A stretch of 64,000 nt of DNA, taken from assembly GCA_900318035.1 (NCBI GenBank), contig ONJC01000012.1, positions 89,631 to 153,630 on the forward strand, given 5' to 3'. Both the position numbers and the translations under genes were made by a program. How positions within the stretch are numbered: the first letter of the stretch is position 1; each line of letters begins with the position of its first letter. The notes below the pieces were generated by a model, which had not been told where the DNA came from, did not search any database, and saw nothing but the letters and a program-made list of their open reading frames with translations. Of this stretch, positions 9,529-17,801 are shown in pieces. The stretch is from an uncultured Methanobrevibacter sp. GTDB lineage: Archaea; Methanobacteriota; Methanobacteria; Methanobacteriales; Methanobacteriaceae.

Positions 9529-11393
9529 GACTAGAGAAAACATACAGACAATTAGAAGATATGGAAGAGGTCCATATCTATGACATAACAGAAAATGAGC
9601 TGTTTAGACCCGTCCCGCAAGAATTTGAGATGTTCTATACGCCATTTGAAAAAACATTGAATGAACTCTCAAATGATTTGGATATTTTCGTACCTTATGA
9701 TGACGGCAATGATTTCATTATTCACAGATTAGGATTAGGTGCATTGATGAGGGGAGCCATTTCACAAAAAGACGTTGCAGGACGTTTACTTAGTAAAACA
9801 TCGCCAGGTTTTTATAAAGTTTTAGCTGAACCATTAAGAGAAGTGTACAACACCCATAAAACCAAAAAAATGATGTTTTATTATCATTTCCATGAAAAAT
9901 TAGCTAGATTTTCAAATGTTAAAATAGTCTATGACATGGATAAACTCATTCTAATTTCTGACCACCGGGACAATCAGGAAACTAAATTACAGGTCCCTGA
10001 TGAGGAATATGATGAAAAAGCCAATCTGATTGAATATTTTTCACAGACCGGAAGTTATTATAAGATTAATGACAGATATTCCTGGACACAGGGTATCTAT
10101 AATATCATAAATCGTGGCAGAATCGAAAACGATGAATATTACAATATCGTGTTTGATTTGGTAATACATGAAGACAAGCCACTTTTAGAAAAAATGCTTA
10201 AAGAAATAGATAAGGGCAGATCAACATATGAAACCGTTATCAGAATCAGAACTGATGATGGAATTTTAAAATATGTTGAAGTCAATATTTATTCAAAATT
10301 CGATACAAGAGGGAAATTATTAAGTAGATATGGTTTAATCAAAGATGTCAGTACTGATTCATATAGAAAAATGACCAGACCTATTGATTTCCTACTTAAA
10401 GGATTCAGAAACAGCAAAAAATTAGCATTATTAATTGATCCTTTAAGCTTAAAACAATATGAATTCTCAGAAGGTTTCTACCATCTAATTGAGATTGACC
10501 CTGATGAATATCGCCACAGCAGTAAAATAATCGAAAACATCGTGGAAGAGCAGGTTAAGTGCAAAATTAAAGAAATCATTGAAGGAAAAATAGATGAACT
10601 CCAAGAGACATTTACATATAATGTTCATGGTGATGAAAATAACCAGAAAGTTGCCGATTTATATCTTGAAAGATTTGAATTCGGTCAAACGACACACAGT
10701 ATCGGATTCATAACAGACATCACTGAAGAAAGAAGCAAACATCAAGAATTACGTGAAGCTAATGAACATCAAACAATTTTAATTAAAGAAGTTCACCACA
10801 GAGTTAAAAACAACTTGCAAGTTCTTAACAGTTTCTTGAACCTTGAGAAAAGAGCTTATAAGAATAAACCCGGCATAATTATTGACCATATGCAGTCAAG
10901 ATTATCCTCACTCGCCATTCTTCACGAAAAAACCTACAATACCACTGACTTTAAAAACATTAACTTAAAAGAGTATATTATCGATCAGGATAGTCAATTG
11001 AGAGGGTTGATCGGATTAAGAGATGGTATTGAATTTAAATCTGAAGTTGATGAAGACATTAACCTGACCATCGAGGTCATTACACCTCTATTGCTTGTTA
11101 TTGATGAGTTAACTATGAATGCAATTAAGCATGCATTCCCAGATAAAACTGCCCCTAACAAAGTAATTTACAAAAAAATTACTAAATTAAATGATGAAAC
11201 AGGACAGTTAATCCTCAAGGATAATGGTGTCGGTATAGCAGATCCGTCAAAAATTACTAAAAACCTGGGTTGTGAAATTATTAAAAATCTCACAAAACAG
11301 CTTGACGGAGAAATTGAACTATATCAGCATGAAAACGGAACTGGATATAGATTAACATTCCCATTAGATATGGCTCATACTATTGAAGGATAA
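9525..11393 (+). CDS. Cytosolic sensor histidine kinase (PAS, HisKA_2/HATPase), copy 2
   Basis: This is a full-length paralogue of the preceding kinase, colinear from N- to C-terminus (starts MRLEKTYRQLEDMEEV versus MYVEKHYRELEKIEEV), so it arose by tandem duplication. It keeps EVHHRVKNNLQVL (histidine near residue 423), VIDELTMNAIKHAF, LILKDNGVGI and GTGYRLTF, so both copies look catalytically competent. The N-terminal third is the most diverged, suggesting different ligands or heterodimer formation. No membrane segment. Start overlaps the previous stop as ATGA. A 65-base gap separates it from the receiver gene, the only intact phosphoacceptor partner in the operon. Confidence 0.9.
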   Translation: MRLEKTYRQLEDMEEVHIYDITENELFRPVPQEFEMFYTPFEKTLNELSNDLDIFVPYDDGNDFIIHRLGLGALMRGAISQKDVAGRLLSKTSPGFYKVLAEPLREVYNTHKTKKMMFYYHFHEKLARFSNVKIVYDMDKLILISDHRDNQETKLQVPDEEYDEKANLIEYFSQTGSYYKINDRYSWTQGIYNIINRGRIENDEYYNIVFDLVIHEDKPLLEKMLKEIDKGRSTYETVIRIRTDDGILKYVEVNIYSKFDTRGKLLSRYGLIKDVSTDSYRKMTRPIDFLLKGFRNSKKLALLIDPLSLKQYEFSEGFYHLIEIDPDEYRHSSKIIENIVEEQVKCKIKEIIEGKIDELQETFTYNVHGDENNQKVADLYLERFEFGQTTHSIGFITDITEERSKHQELREANEHQTILIKEVHHRVKNNLQVLNSFLNLEKRAYKNKPGIIIDHMQSRLSSLAILHEKTYNTTDFKNINLKEYIIDQDSQLRGLIGLRDGIEFKSEVDEDINLTIEVITPLLLVIDELTMNAIKHAFPDKTAPNKVIYKKITKLNDETGQLILKDNGVGIADPSKITKNLGCEIIKNLTKQLDGEIELYQHENGTGYRLTFPLDMAHTIEG

Positions 11394-11458
11394 TTGTTGA
11401 AGTTAATATTAAATAAAATGAAGGACAAATATTAAAAATTGTTAAATGGAATGATAAA

Positions 11459-11869
11459 ATGAATGAAAGAATATTAATTGTAGAAGATGAAGCGATTACC
11501 GCATTAGATTTGAAATACAGTTTAGAAGACTTAGGTTACGAAATTGTTGATACTGTGGATACAGGACAAGATGCAATTGATACTGCTGCAGAAACCGTAC
11601 CTGATGTTGTTTTAATGGATATTAAACTAAAAGGAGATATGGAAGGAATTGAAGCAGCAGAAGTTATTTCCGAATTAAGGATACCTATCATTTACTTAAC
11701 TGCAAACACAGATATTGATACCTTTGAAAAATCTAACGTAAAAGGATCATACGGATTCGTATCAAAACCATACGATATCCAAAAATTAGACAAAACTTTA
11801 AAAATCACTATCAACCGAGCAAAATTAGAAGAAAAAAGAATCGATGAAGCAAGTGGTTTTACAGAATAA
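11459..11869 (+). CDS. Stand-alone response regulator receiver domain (136 aa)
   Basis: This is a single CheY-like receiver with no output domain. All active-site positions are present: acidic pocket in ILIVEDEA, phosphoacceptor aspartate in VVLMDIKLKG, the Thr in IIYLTAN, and the Lys in GFVSKPYD. It is the expected phosphoryl target of one or both kinases upstream. It ends about 10 bases before a glycosyltransferase gene whose N-terminus is a degenerate copy of the same fold, so it may act by binding that pseudo-receiver rather than DNA. The direct output is unproven. Confidence 0.93.
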   Translation: MNERILIVEDEAITALDLKYSLEDLGYEIVDTVDTGQDAIDTAAETVPDVVLMDIKLKGDMEGIEAAEVISELRIPIIYLTANTDIDTFEKSNVKGSYGFVSKPYDIQKLDKTLKITINRAKLEEKRIDEASGFTE

Positions 11870-11879
11870 ATGATTAAAA

Positions 11880-13625
11880 ATGACTGAGTACCAACTGATT
11901 AGTGGGAAGCCTAAAATATTTGCTATAAGTTCCAACAGGGAATTATTAAATCAAATTCGGGCCTATGTTGAAAACTATGAATATGATTTTGTCGGTTCAG
12001 CTTCACAAAAAGAGGAAATCTTTAAAAAAGTAGATGAACTGTCCGCAAATCTCATCTTCTTAGATTCAGATATAGAAAATATAGATTTGATTGAACTAAC
12101 CGAAGATTTAGAACTTTACAATATTCCTATAATTGTTATTGTTGGAGATTTATATAACGAAACAGTTGATAAATTACTGATGAGTAATCCCTACGGATAT
12201 CTTCTCGCCCCCCTTGATGAAGATGAACTTCAAAGGGCGATGGCAGTAGCCTTAAGAAAACATGAACAGAATATTCAAAATTTAAAGGAAGCAGAGTCAA
12301 AAATAAAAGAAAAAAGTGTGGAACTCTTAATTGAAAAATCTGATTCAAGTTTGCTTTTAATTTTATGTGTCTCATTAATCATTATTGCTGTTCTTTCAAG
12401 AAATGCAACCTGGCTTCAATGGGTGCTTTTAATTCCAACCGGAGCCATGCTTATCAACACATTATTCAGTTTTAAAAAACAAAAAAAACCAGAACCATTT
12501 GAAACACTTCCATTTGTAAGCATTTTCATTCCAGCTCACAATGAGGAGTACACCATTGAAGATACTGTCAGAAGTGTCTGCGGACTTGACTATCACAACG
12601 AAGAAGGCGAAGCCCAGTATGAGTTGATTGTTGTTAATGACGGATCAACCGACAATACCGGTGAAATCTTAGCAAAATTAAAAAAAGAATTGCCTCAGGT
12701 TAAAATTGTTACAAGACATCCTCCACGATCAGGAAAAGGAAAAGGTTTTGTTTTAAATGATGCATTGACAATATCCAGAGGAGAAATCATTGGCGTTTTT
12801 GATGCAGATACACAAGTCAAACCACATTACCTAAAGACTGTTGTCCAATACCTGAATGATGGAATAGATGGCGTTCAGTCCAGGGTTAAAATGTTTAATA
12901 AAAATGAGAACTTTTTAGCTCGTATGCAACATGTGGAATTTTCAACATTCGGTAACACATTAATCGCTAAAGACAATTTGGACCATACAGGATTTTTAGG
13001 CGGAAACGGTCAGTTTGTAAGAAAACAGGCAATTATTGACTGTGGAAGATGGGACGGATTTGCAGTTACAGAAGATTTGAATCTGGCTATAAAAATTATT
13101 CTAAATGGTGGAAAGATTAGTTACTGTGGTGAAGTTGCAGTATATCAAGAAGCAGTAACAAATTGGAGAGCATTCTTTAGACAAAGAACAAGATGGGCTA
13201 TAGGCAACTTTGAAACATTATTTGTTTACTTCCCTCAGATTATCCGCTCAAACCTTTCAATTAAAAAGAAATTCAATGTGCTTGAACACATTTCATTTTA
13301 CAGTTTTAATTTATTAATCTTCTTTGGATTTGTGATTACAATACTTAATGCCATTTCATGGTTCTTTTTCCATAATACTACATTAATTAGGATGGATGCT
13401 CCGCTTCTTGTAGGAATAATAGCAGCAGTAGCATTTTTCCCAGGAATAATTCTTGCTCTTTTAAGGGACAAATTAGGTCCTGTTGAATTTATAAAAGACA
13501 TGGTGAAATATTATATTTACTGTTTCCATTTGATTCCATTATTTTTCATTACAATGCGTACTATGATGACACGAAAAGAAAGAAAATGGGCTAAAACAGT
13601 ACATAAAGGAGGTAAAACACAATGA
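11880..13625 (+). CDS. Pseudo-receiver fused to membrane processive family 2 glycosyltransferase
   Basis: Residues 1-130 align with a receiver: the aspartate in LIFLDSD (D62) is kept, but the acidic pair is replaced by SS (about 17-18), the Thr by Val (IIVIVGD, about 88) and the Lys by Ala (YLLAPLD, about 110), so it should not phosphorylate normally. A basic/acidic linker leads to two membrane spans (about 157-198). The GT2 domain follows: SIFIPAHNEEYT, VVNDGSTDNTG, DxD in FDADTQV (about 309-311), TED (about 396-398) and QRTRW (about 434-438), the set found in processive synthases such as PgaC, BcsA and hyaluronan synthase. Three or four spans end the protein. It probably makes and exports a polysaccharide under two-component control. 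Confidence 0.88.
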   Translation: MTEYQLISGKPKIFAISSNRELLNQIRAYVENYEYDFVGSASQKEEIFKKVDELSANLIFLDSDIENIDLIELTEDLELYNIPIIVIVGDLYNETVDKLLMSNPYGYLLAPLDEDELQRAMAVALRKHEQNIQNLKEAESKIKEKSVELLIEKSDSSLLLILCVSLIIIAVLSRNATWLQWVLLIPTGAMLINTLFSFKKQKKPEPFETLPFVSIFIPAHNEEYTIEDTVRSVCGLDYHNEEGEAQYELIVVNDGSTDNTGEILAKLKKELPQVKIVTRHPPRSGKGKGFVLNDALTISRGEIIGVFDADTQVKPHYLKTVVQYLNDGIDGVQSRVKMFNKNENFLARMQHVEFSTFGNTLIAKDNLDHTGFLGGNGQFVRKQAIIDCGRWDGFAVTEDLNLAIKIILNGGKISYCGEVAVYQEAVTNWRAFFRQRTRWAIGNFETLFVYFPQIIRSNLSIKKKFNVLEHISFYSFNLLIFFGFVITILNAISWFFFHNTTLIRMDAPLLVGIIAAVAFFPGIILALLRDKLGPVEFIKDMVKYYIYCFHLIPLFFITMRTMMTRKERKWAKTVHKGGKTQ

Positions 13626-14245
13626 GAAGGCAAAGCATTTTGCGTGGATTGTTAATTATTGTCCTTATTCTATTCATTGCCATTAACATAAATGGAATAA
13701 ATAGCTTTTTAAGCTTCCATACTGACAAAACAGTTGAATTTGGCCACAGTACGGCAGTTGTTCCACAAGCATGGAATACAACAAAAGAAGCAAATGTGAA
13801 AGATATTGTAAAAACTCCGGAAGCACTCACAAATGGGTACATCATATTTGACCATTGGGATGATTGGCCTGAAGACCATATTACGAAAATATCGGAAGCA
13901 AAATTCAAAGATATGGAAAACGGTAGTTATAAAGTTTTGAAAAATGATCAGCAAATCATGGGAGGAGTTAATGTTTCAAAACAATACTTCTCAAATCCTT
14001 CAAGAAACAATAATGTAACTTGGACCACTATCGGAGTAAACTATGTATTCGCCAAAGAGGATACAAATTACACCATACAAGTGCATTATTTCACAAATCA
14101 GGACTATAACAATACTACGTTCATGAAAGTAGTTGATGATAGTGTCGATTATGATATAAGTAACATTCACAACAAGGACTATAATGCTGCAGTATCTGCT
14201 ATTCGACATGGGTTCGACAGAATCGTTGAAGCCGTTCCCCATTAA
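13622..14245 (+). CDS. N-terminally anchored extracytoplasmic protein, partner of the glycosyltransferase
   Basis: The gene overlaps the glycosyltransferase stop by 4 bases (ATGA). The 207-residue product has a basic N-terminus and one span (about residues 8-28), leaving about 175 residues outside, with several N-x-S/T sequons. No family is recognised with confidence; short patterns such as FAKEDTNYTIQVHYFTNQDY resemble small accessory domains found beside exported-polymer machinery, but this is only an impression. Strict coupling suggests that it works with the glycosyltransferase, for example in polymer export or retention. Confidence 0.7.
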   Translation: MRRQSILRGLLIIVLILFIAININGINSFLSFHTDKTVEFGHSTAVVPQAWNTTKEANVKDIVKTPEALTNGYIIFDHWDDWPEDHITKISEAKFKDMENGSYKVLKNDQQIMGGVNVSKQYFSNPSRNNNVTWTTIGVNYVFAKEDTNYTIQVHYFTNQDYNNTTFMKVVDDSVDYDISNIHNKDYNAAVSAIRHGFDRIVEAVPH

Positions 14246-14277
14246 ATACTATTTTAATTCAAATAACGACTGATAAT

Positions 14278-14320
14278 TTTAATAGATATTAAAAAAAAGT
14301 TAATTAAAATATCTATTAAA
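14278..14320. terminator. Bidirectional hairpin terminator between convergent operons
   Basis: A perfect 13-base inverted repeat (TTTAATAGATATT at 14278-14290 and AATATCTATTAAA at 14308-14320) lies between the plus-strand signalling operon and the minus-strand dapL cluster, followed by a T run at about 14324-14330. It can serve both directions. Confidence 0.5.
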
Positions 14321-14358
14321 CTAATTTTTTTATATTGAAAACAAAAATAAAAATAAAA

Positions 14359-14952
14359 TTACTTAGTAGGATATCTCAACGGGTGATTTTCACACATGGG
14401 ATCTTTAATAATATTTCTTTTCAGATGATATTTTAAAAAGTAAAGCATCCATTGGTTAGACAATTCTCTAAGAGACGCATCATCCAATCTTTCATGATTA
14501 GTAAAGAAATCCATCTGGTCTCCGCCAACAGCAATAGCAATTTCATCTAATTCAACTAACATGAAAAAGTCATTGCGAATATTGTGAATGTCAAAATCCT
14601 CAACAACAGATATGGTTTTTTCCTTTTTATAATTATAGAAGAATTTATTGAGATATTCAAAATCAACGAATTTAATGTCATTGACTTTAAATGAAACATA
14701 TTCACTCAACAGCTGGTCCTTGAAATTATATTTAGCCAAAAATTCAATGTCCCAAATATTATTATAAAAAGCTGTGATAAATGAATCAACTGCAAAACGG
14801 ACAGTTAAAGAAAAATCCTCACTTTCATTAGGAACTCCAAGTTCAACATCCCTAAATTCAATATATATCGAATCTTGGGCTATTTCTATAGAAGTCCATT
14901 TCCCTGAGTTAATAATTACGTCACGAATTAATTTTAGTGATCTGATATTCAT
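14359..14952 (-). CDS. Hypothetical protein, last gene of the dapL cluster (197 aa)
   Basis: The 197-residue soluble, acidic protein has no signal peptide. It opens with a possible alpha/beta fold (IRSLKLIRDVIINSGKW) and contains VGGDQMDFFTNHERLDD. No family is recognised. It begins 1 base after the stop of the DUF6891-like gene, so it belongs to the same transcript. Given its neighbours it may be another small accessory or immunity-like protein; that is inference from context only. Confidence 0.6.
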   Translation of the reverse strand: MNIRSLKLIRDVIINSGKWTSIEIAQDSIYIEFRDVELGVPNESEDFSLTVRFAVDSFITAFYNNIWDIEFLAKYNFKDQLLSEYVSFKVNDIKFVDFEYLNKFFYNYKKEKTISVVEDFDIHNIRNDFFMLVELDEIAIAVGGDQMDFFTNHERLDDASLRELSNQWMLYFLKYHLKRNIIKDPMCENHPLRYPTK

Positions 14953-14953
14953 T

Positions 14954-15544
14954 TTAACACCTATTTTTTATAAAAATATCATAAGCTCCTTCGATTTCAT
15001 ATTCCTTATCTTCATCAAATGATTTATCCCATTTAAAAGGGTTCAATTCTATTTGACAATTAACAGTTTCATCCCAAACAATGGAAAATCCCTCTGATTT
15101 TAAAGCATCAACAACAGTTTTACCAATTTCCAATGCCTTAGTTTCACTATTTTCAAAGTCTCCAAATGTGATTTTCAACTTTTCATCTTCAATAGCTTCT
15201 TCGACATCTTCAAAGGTGTAGAAACAAAATCCATCTGCTTTGAATTTATTATTCAACAGATGAACGTTGAGTTCAAAAGCATCTGCAACACCCTCTTCAA
15301 TATCATATCCGCAATTGTGGATTGCTACAATATCCCTTTTGGCCAAGCCATTGAAGGCATTTTCAAGTTTGTTAAAATTAATGCTGCTGAAATTATTTAA
15401 AGAAATATTGAAATTGGAAAAGTCAATGTCCTCTTCAATAAACTGGTCCTCCAATATTTCTATAATTTCCTCAACACCAAAAAATCCGGATTTAGTGAGC
15501 ATGTCAATTAAATAATCTATTTCTTCAACTAAATCCTGATCCAT
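14954..15544 (-). CDS. DUF6891-like protein (196 aa)
   Basis: The second half reads GFCFYTFEDVEEAIEDEKL, LKITFGDF, ALEIGKTVVDALKSEGFSIVWD and IELNPFKWDKSF, the pattern I associate with DUF6891 proteins (a tyrosine-containing F-Y-x-x-x-D motif, then G-x-x-V-x-x-A-L and a C-terminal P-F-x-W). The conserved HNCGYDI also fits. Biochemical function is unknown; in bacteria such proteins often sit in mixed arrays of small immunity-like genes. It follows the DUF6882-like gene by 5 bases. The family call is from memory of the motif, not from a search. Confidence 0.6.
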   Translation of the reverse strand: MDQDLVEEIDYLIDMLTKSGFFGVEEIIEILEDQFIEEDIDFSNFNISLNNFSSINFNKLENAFNGLAKRDIVAIHNCGYDIEEGVADAFELNVHLLNNKFKADGFCFYTFEDVEEAIEDEKLKITFGDFENSETKALEIGKTVVDALKSEGFSIVWDETVNCQIELNPFKWDKSFDEDKEYEIEGAYDIFIKNRC

Positions 15545-15549
15545 AATAT

Positions 15550-16254
15550 CTAATCCTCTTCTAAAAGCATTTGGATATGAGTTACATTTCCTCTTTCAGT
15601 GAACCCTACTATGATTCTGCTTTCACCTATTTTAGCAACAGCAAAATCTTCATGAGGTTTGAAGACATATCCCTTAAGTTTTGTATAGCTTTCAAATGCT
15701 ATTTTTGAGTATATCTTGAAATTCTTCTGGAAAATTGCAAAACTGTTTCTGAATCTTTGAACGGAATTATTCTCCTTAATCAAATCAGATTCAATTGCAA
15801 CAAAAATGCCCAATCCGTCTTCAGATACAGCATAGTATCCGTCCAGGTTTAAAATTGAAATTGTTGTCATTGCAAGTGCATGACAATCATTAATGTCGGC
15901 ATTAATAATCGGAGTGTTGAATTCAGGAATGTTGAATTCATCACCAATGGCCTTCATTTGGCGAGCTGATTGAATTAAACTATCTTCAAATCCGATGGAT
16001 TCATTATCCCATGCCCAGGACCACTGACTTTGATCCTGTGAGAAAAATCCCAAAATTTGAATAGGAAGTTCAATATCCCCAAAGGAAATTATTCCCTTTT
16101 CAATATCCAAATCTCCAGGAGTTTCTCCAATTAAATCAGCCAAGTTTTCCTGTTTGTCAAGTGCAAGTGCACCATATTTGGATAAAACTACTTTAAATGA
16201 ATCTCCTTCTTCAATCTGTACTGGCCTTTCAAATTTCGCTTTCAAATTAAACAC
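15550..16254 (-). CDS. DUF6882-like protein (234 aa)
   Basis: The motif QILGFFSQDQSQWSWAWDNES (about residues 65-86), a G-x-x-S followed by W-x-W-A-W-x-N, is the hallmark I associate with DUF6882. The rest is an alpha/beta protein of 234 residues without signal peptide. It starts directly after the dapL stop, so it is likely translationally coupled to dapL. No function is known; the link to lysine synthesis is positional only. Confidence 0.6.
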   Translation of the reverse strand: MFNLKAKFERPVQIEEGDSFKVVLSKYGALALDKQENLADLIGETPGDLDIEKGIISFGDIELPIQILGFFSQDQSQWSWAWDNESIGFEDSLIQSARQMKAIGDEFNIPEFNTPIINADINDCHALAMTTISILNLDGYYAVSEDGLGIFVAIESDLIKENNSVQRFRNSFAIFQKNFKIYSKIAFESYTKLKGYVFKPHEDFAVAKIGESRIIVGFTERGNVTHIQMLLEED

Positions 16255-17490
16255 CTAAAATTCTAATTTAGAAATTCTGTCCATTGCTTCTTTTGTATTT
16301 TCTAAAGTGTTGAATGCAGTAAGTCTTAAATAACCTTCTCCACTAGGGCCGAATCCGGAACCAGGAGTTCCAATTACATTAGCTTCATTTAATAATAAAT
16401 CAAAGAATGCCCAGGAATCCATATCATTTGGAGTTTTTACCCAGATATAAGGGGAGCTTACTCCTCCGTAAACTTCAAGTCCAATGTCAGTTAAACTTTC
16501 CCTAATGATTTTTGCATTTGCCATATAATAATCAACTACATCTTTGATTTGCTTTTGGCCTTCAGGAGAGTAAGTTGCTTCTGCTGCTCTTTGCACAGGA
16601 TATGATGCTCCGTTGAATTTAGTGGTTTGTCTTCTGTTCCATAACGGATTGATTTCAACTTCGTTACCCTGACTGTCATATCCTTTCAGTTCTTTTGGAA
16701 CAACAGTGTATGCACAACGGGTTCCGGTAAATCCTGCAGTTTTGGAAAAGCTCTTAAATTCAATTGCAACTTCTTTTGCACCTTCAATTTCATATATGGT
16801 ATGAGGAACATTATCTTCACTTATAAATACTTCATAAGCTGCATCAAACAATATTAAGGCATCATTTTCTTTTGCATAATCAACAAATACTTTTAACTGG
16901 TCTTTTGTGAGAGTTGTACCTGTCGGATTGTTTGGATAACATAAATAAATAATATCCACAGGTTCTGATGGAAGTTCCGGTACGAATCCGTTTTCTGCAT
17001 TACATTTAAGGTATGTTAATCCTTCATACATACCATCGCCACCCATTTCACCTGTTCTTCCAGCCATAACATTGGTATCAACATATACTGTGTAAACAGG
17101 GTCTGTAACGGCAATCCTGTTATCTATTCCGAATATTTCCTGAATATTACCTGTATCACATTTGGCACCATCGCTGATAAATACTTCTGAAGTATCAAGT
17201 TCGACACCATATTTGTTATAATCATTTTTAATAATGGCTTCAGCCAAAAAGTCATAACCTTGTTCAGGACCATATCCCATGAAAGTTTCTGCATTGCCCA
17301 TCTCATCAACAGCATCTCTAAATGCACTAACAACTGCAGGTACTAACGGTTTAGTTACATCTCCGATACCCATTTTAATAATTTCAGCATCGGGATTTGC
17401 TTTTCTAAATTCTGATTCTCTTCTTGCAACTTCAACAAAAAGATAACTGCTTTTTAATTTAAGATAGTTTTCATTAATTTTAACAACCAT
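16255..17490 (-). CDS. dapL: LL-diaminopimelate aminotransferase
   Basis: This PLP enzyme converts tetrahydrodipicolinate directly to LL-diaminopimelate, the short lysine pathway used by methanogens. The lysine that binds PLP is in [14 protein letters not shown], the cofactor-phosphate region is in [10 protein letters not shown], and [12 protein letters not shown] is the class I aspartate-aminotransferase Asn region; the N-terminus [10 protein letters not shown] is typical of DapL. The length of 411 residues is normal. GAGGAAT about 6 bases before the ATG supports the start. It is first in a four-gene run with three uncharacterised genes. A TATA box lies at 17536-17550. Confidence 0.96.
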   Translation of the reverse strand: MVVKINENYLKLKSSYLFVEVARRESEFRKANPDAEIIKMGIGDVTKPLVPAVVSAFRDAVDEMGNAETFMGYGPEQGYDFLAEAIIKNDYNKYGVELDTSEVFISDGAKCDTGNIQEIFGIDNRIAVTDPVYTVYVDTNVMAGRTGEMGGDGMYEGLTYLKCNAENGFVPELPSEPVDIIYLCYPNNPTGTTLTKDQLKVFVDYAKENDALILFDAAYEVFISEDNVPHTIYEIEGAKEVAIEFKSFSKTAGFTGTRCAYTVVPKELKGYDSQGNEVEINPLWNRRQTTKFNGASYPVQRAAEATYSPEGQKQIKDVVDYYMANAKIIRESLTDIGLEVYGGVSSPYIWVKTPNDMDSWAFFDLLLNEANVIGTPGSGFGPSGEGYLRLTAFNTLENTKEAMDRISKLEF

Positions 17491-17535
17491 GATTAATTCC
17501 TCATAAATATTAATCTAATATATATTTTATTTTCT

Positions 17536-17550
17536 GAATATATAAATATG
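17536..17550 (-). promoter_or_regulatory. TATA box of the dapL operon
   Basis: The minus strand reads CATATTTATATATTC, about 46 bases upstream of the dapL ATG, a good match to archaeal box A, leaving a leader of about 20-25 bases that carries the GAGGA ribosome site. Confidence 0.45.
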
Positions 17551-17801
17551 AATGATGAAAAAAAATCCTAATTTTTTATAATAAATGAAAAAATAATACA
17601 TTAAAAAATAAATTAATTAAAAATCAATTATTTTATCGAAATTATGAATTTAAAGCTGAAATTAACTAAATTAAACAAATTGCAAGTGTTGATTGGAAAT
17701 TAAACAGACATAATAAAAAATCAAAAAATATATGAAAATATTTAAATTAATGATTTTACATACATATATTACAATATAAACTAGGGATTGAGTTGGGAAA
17801 A

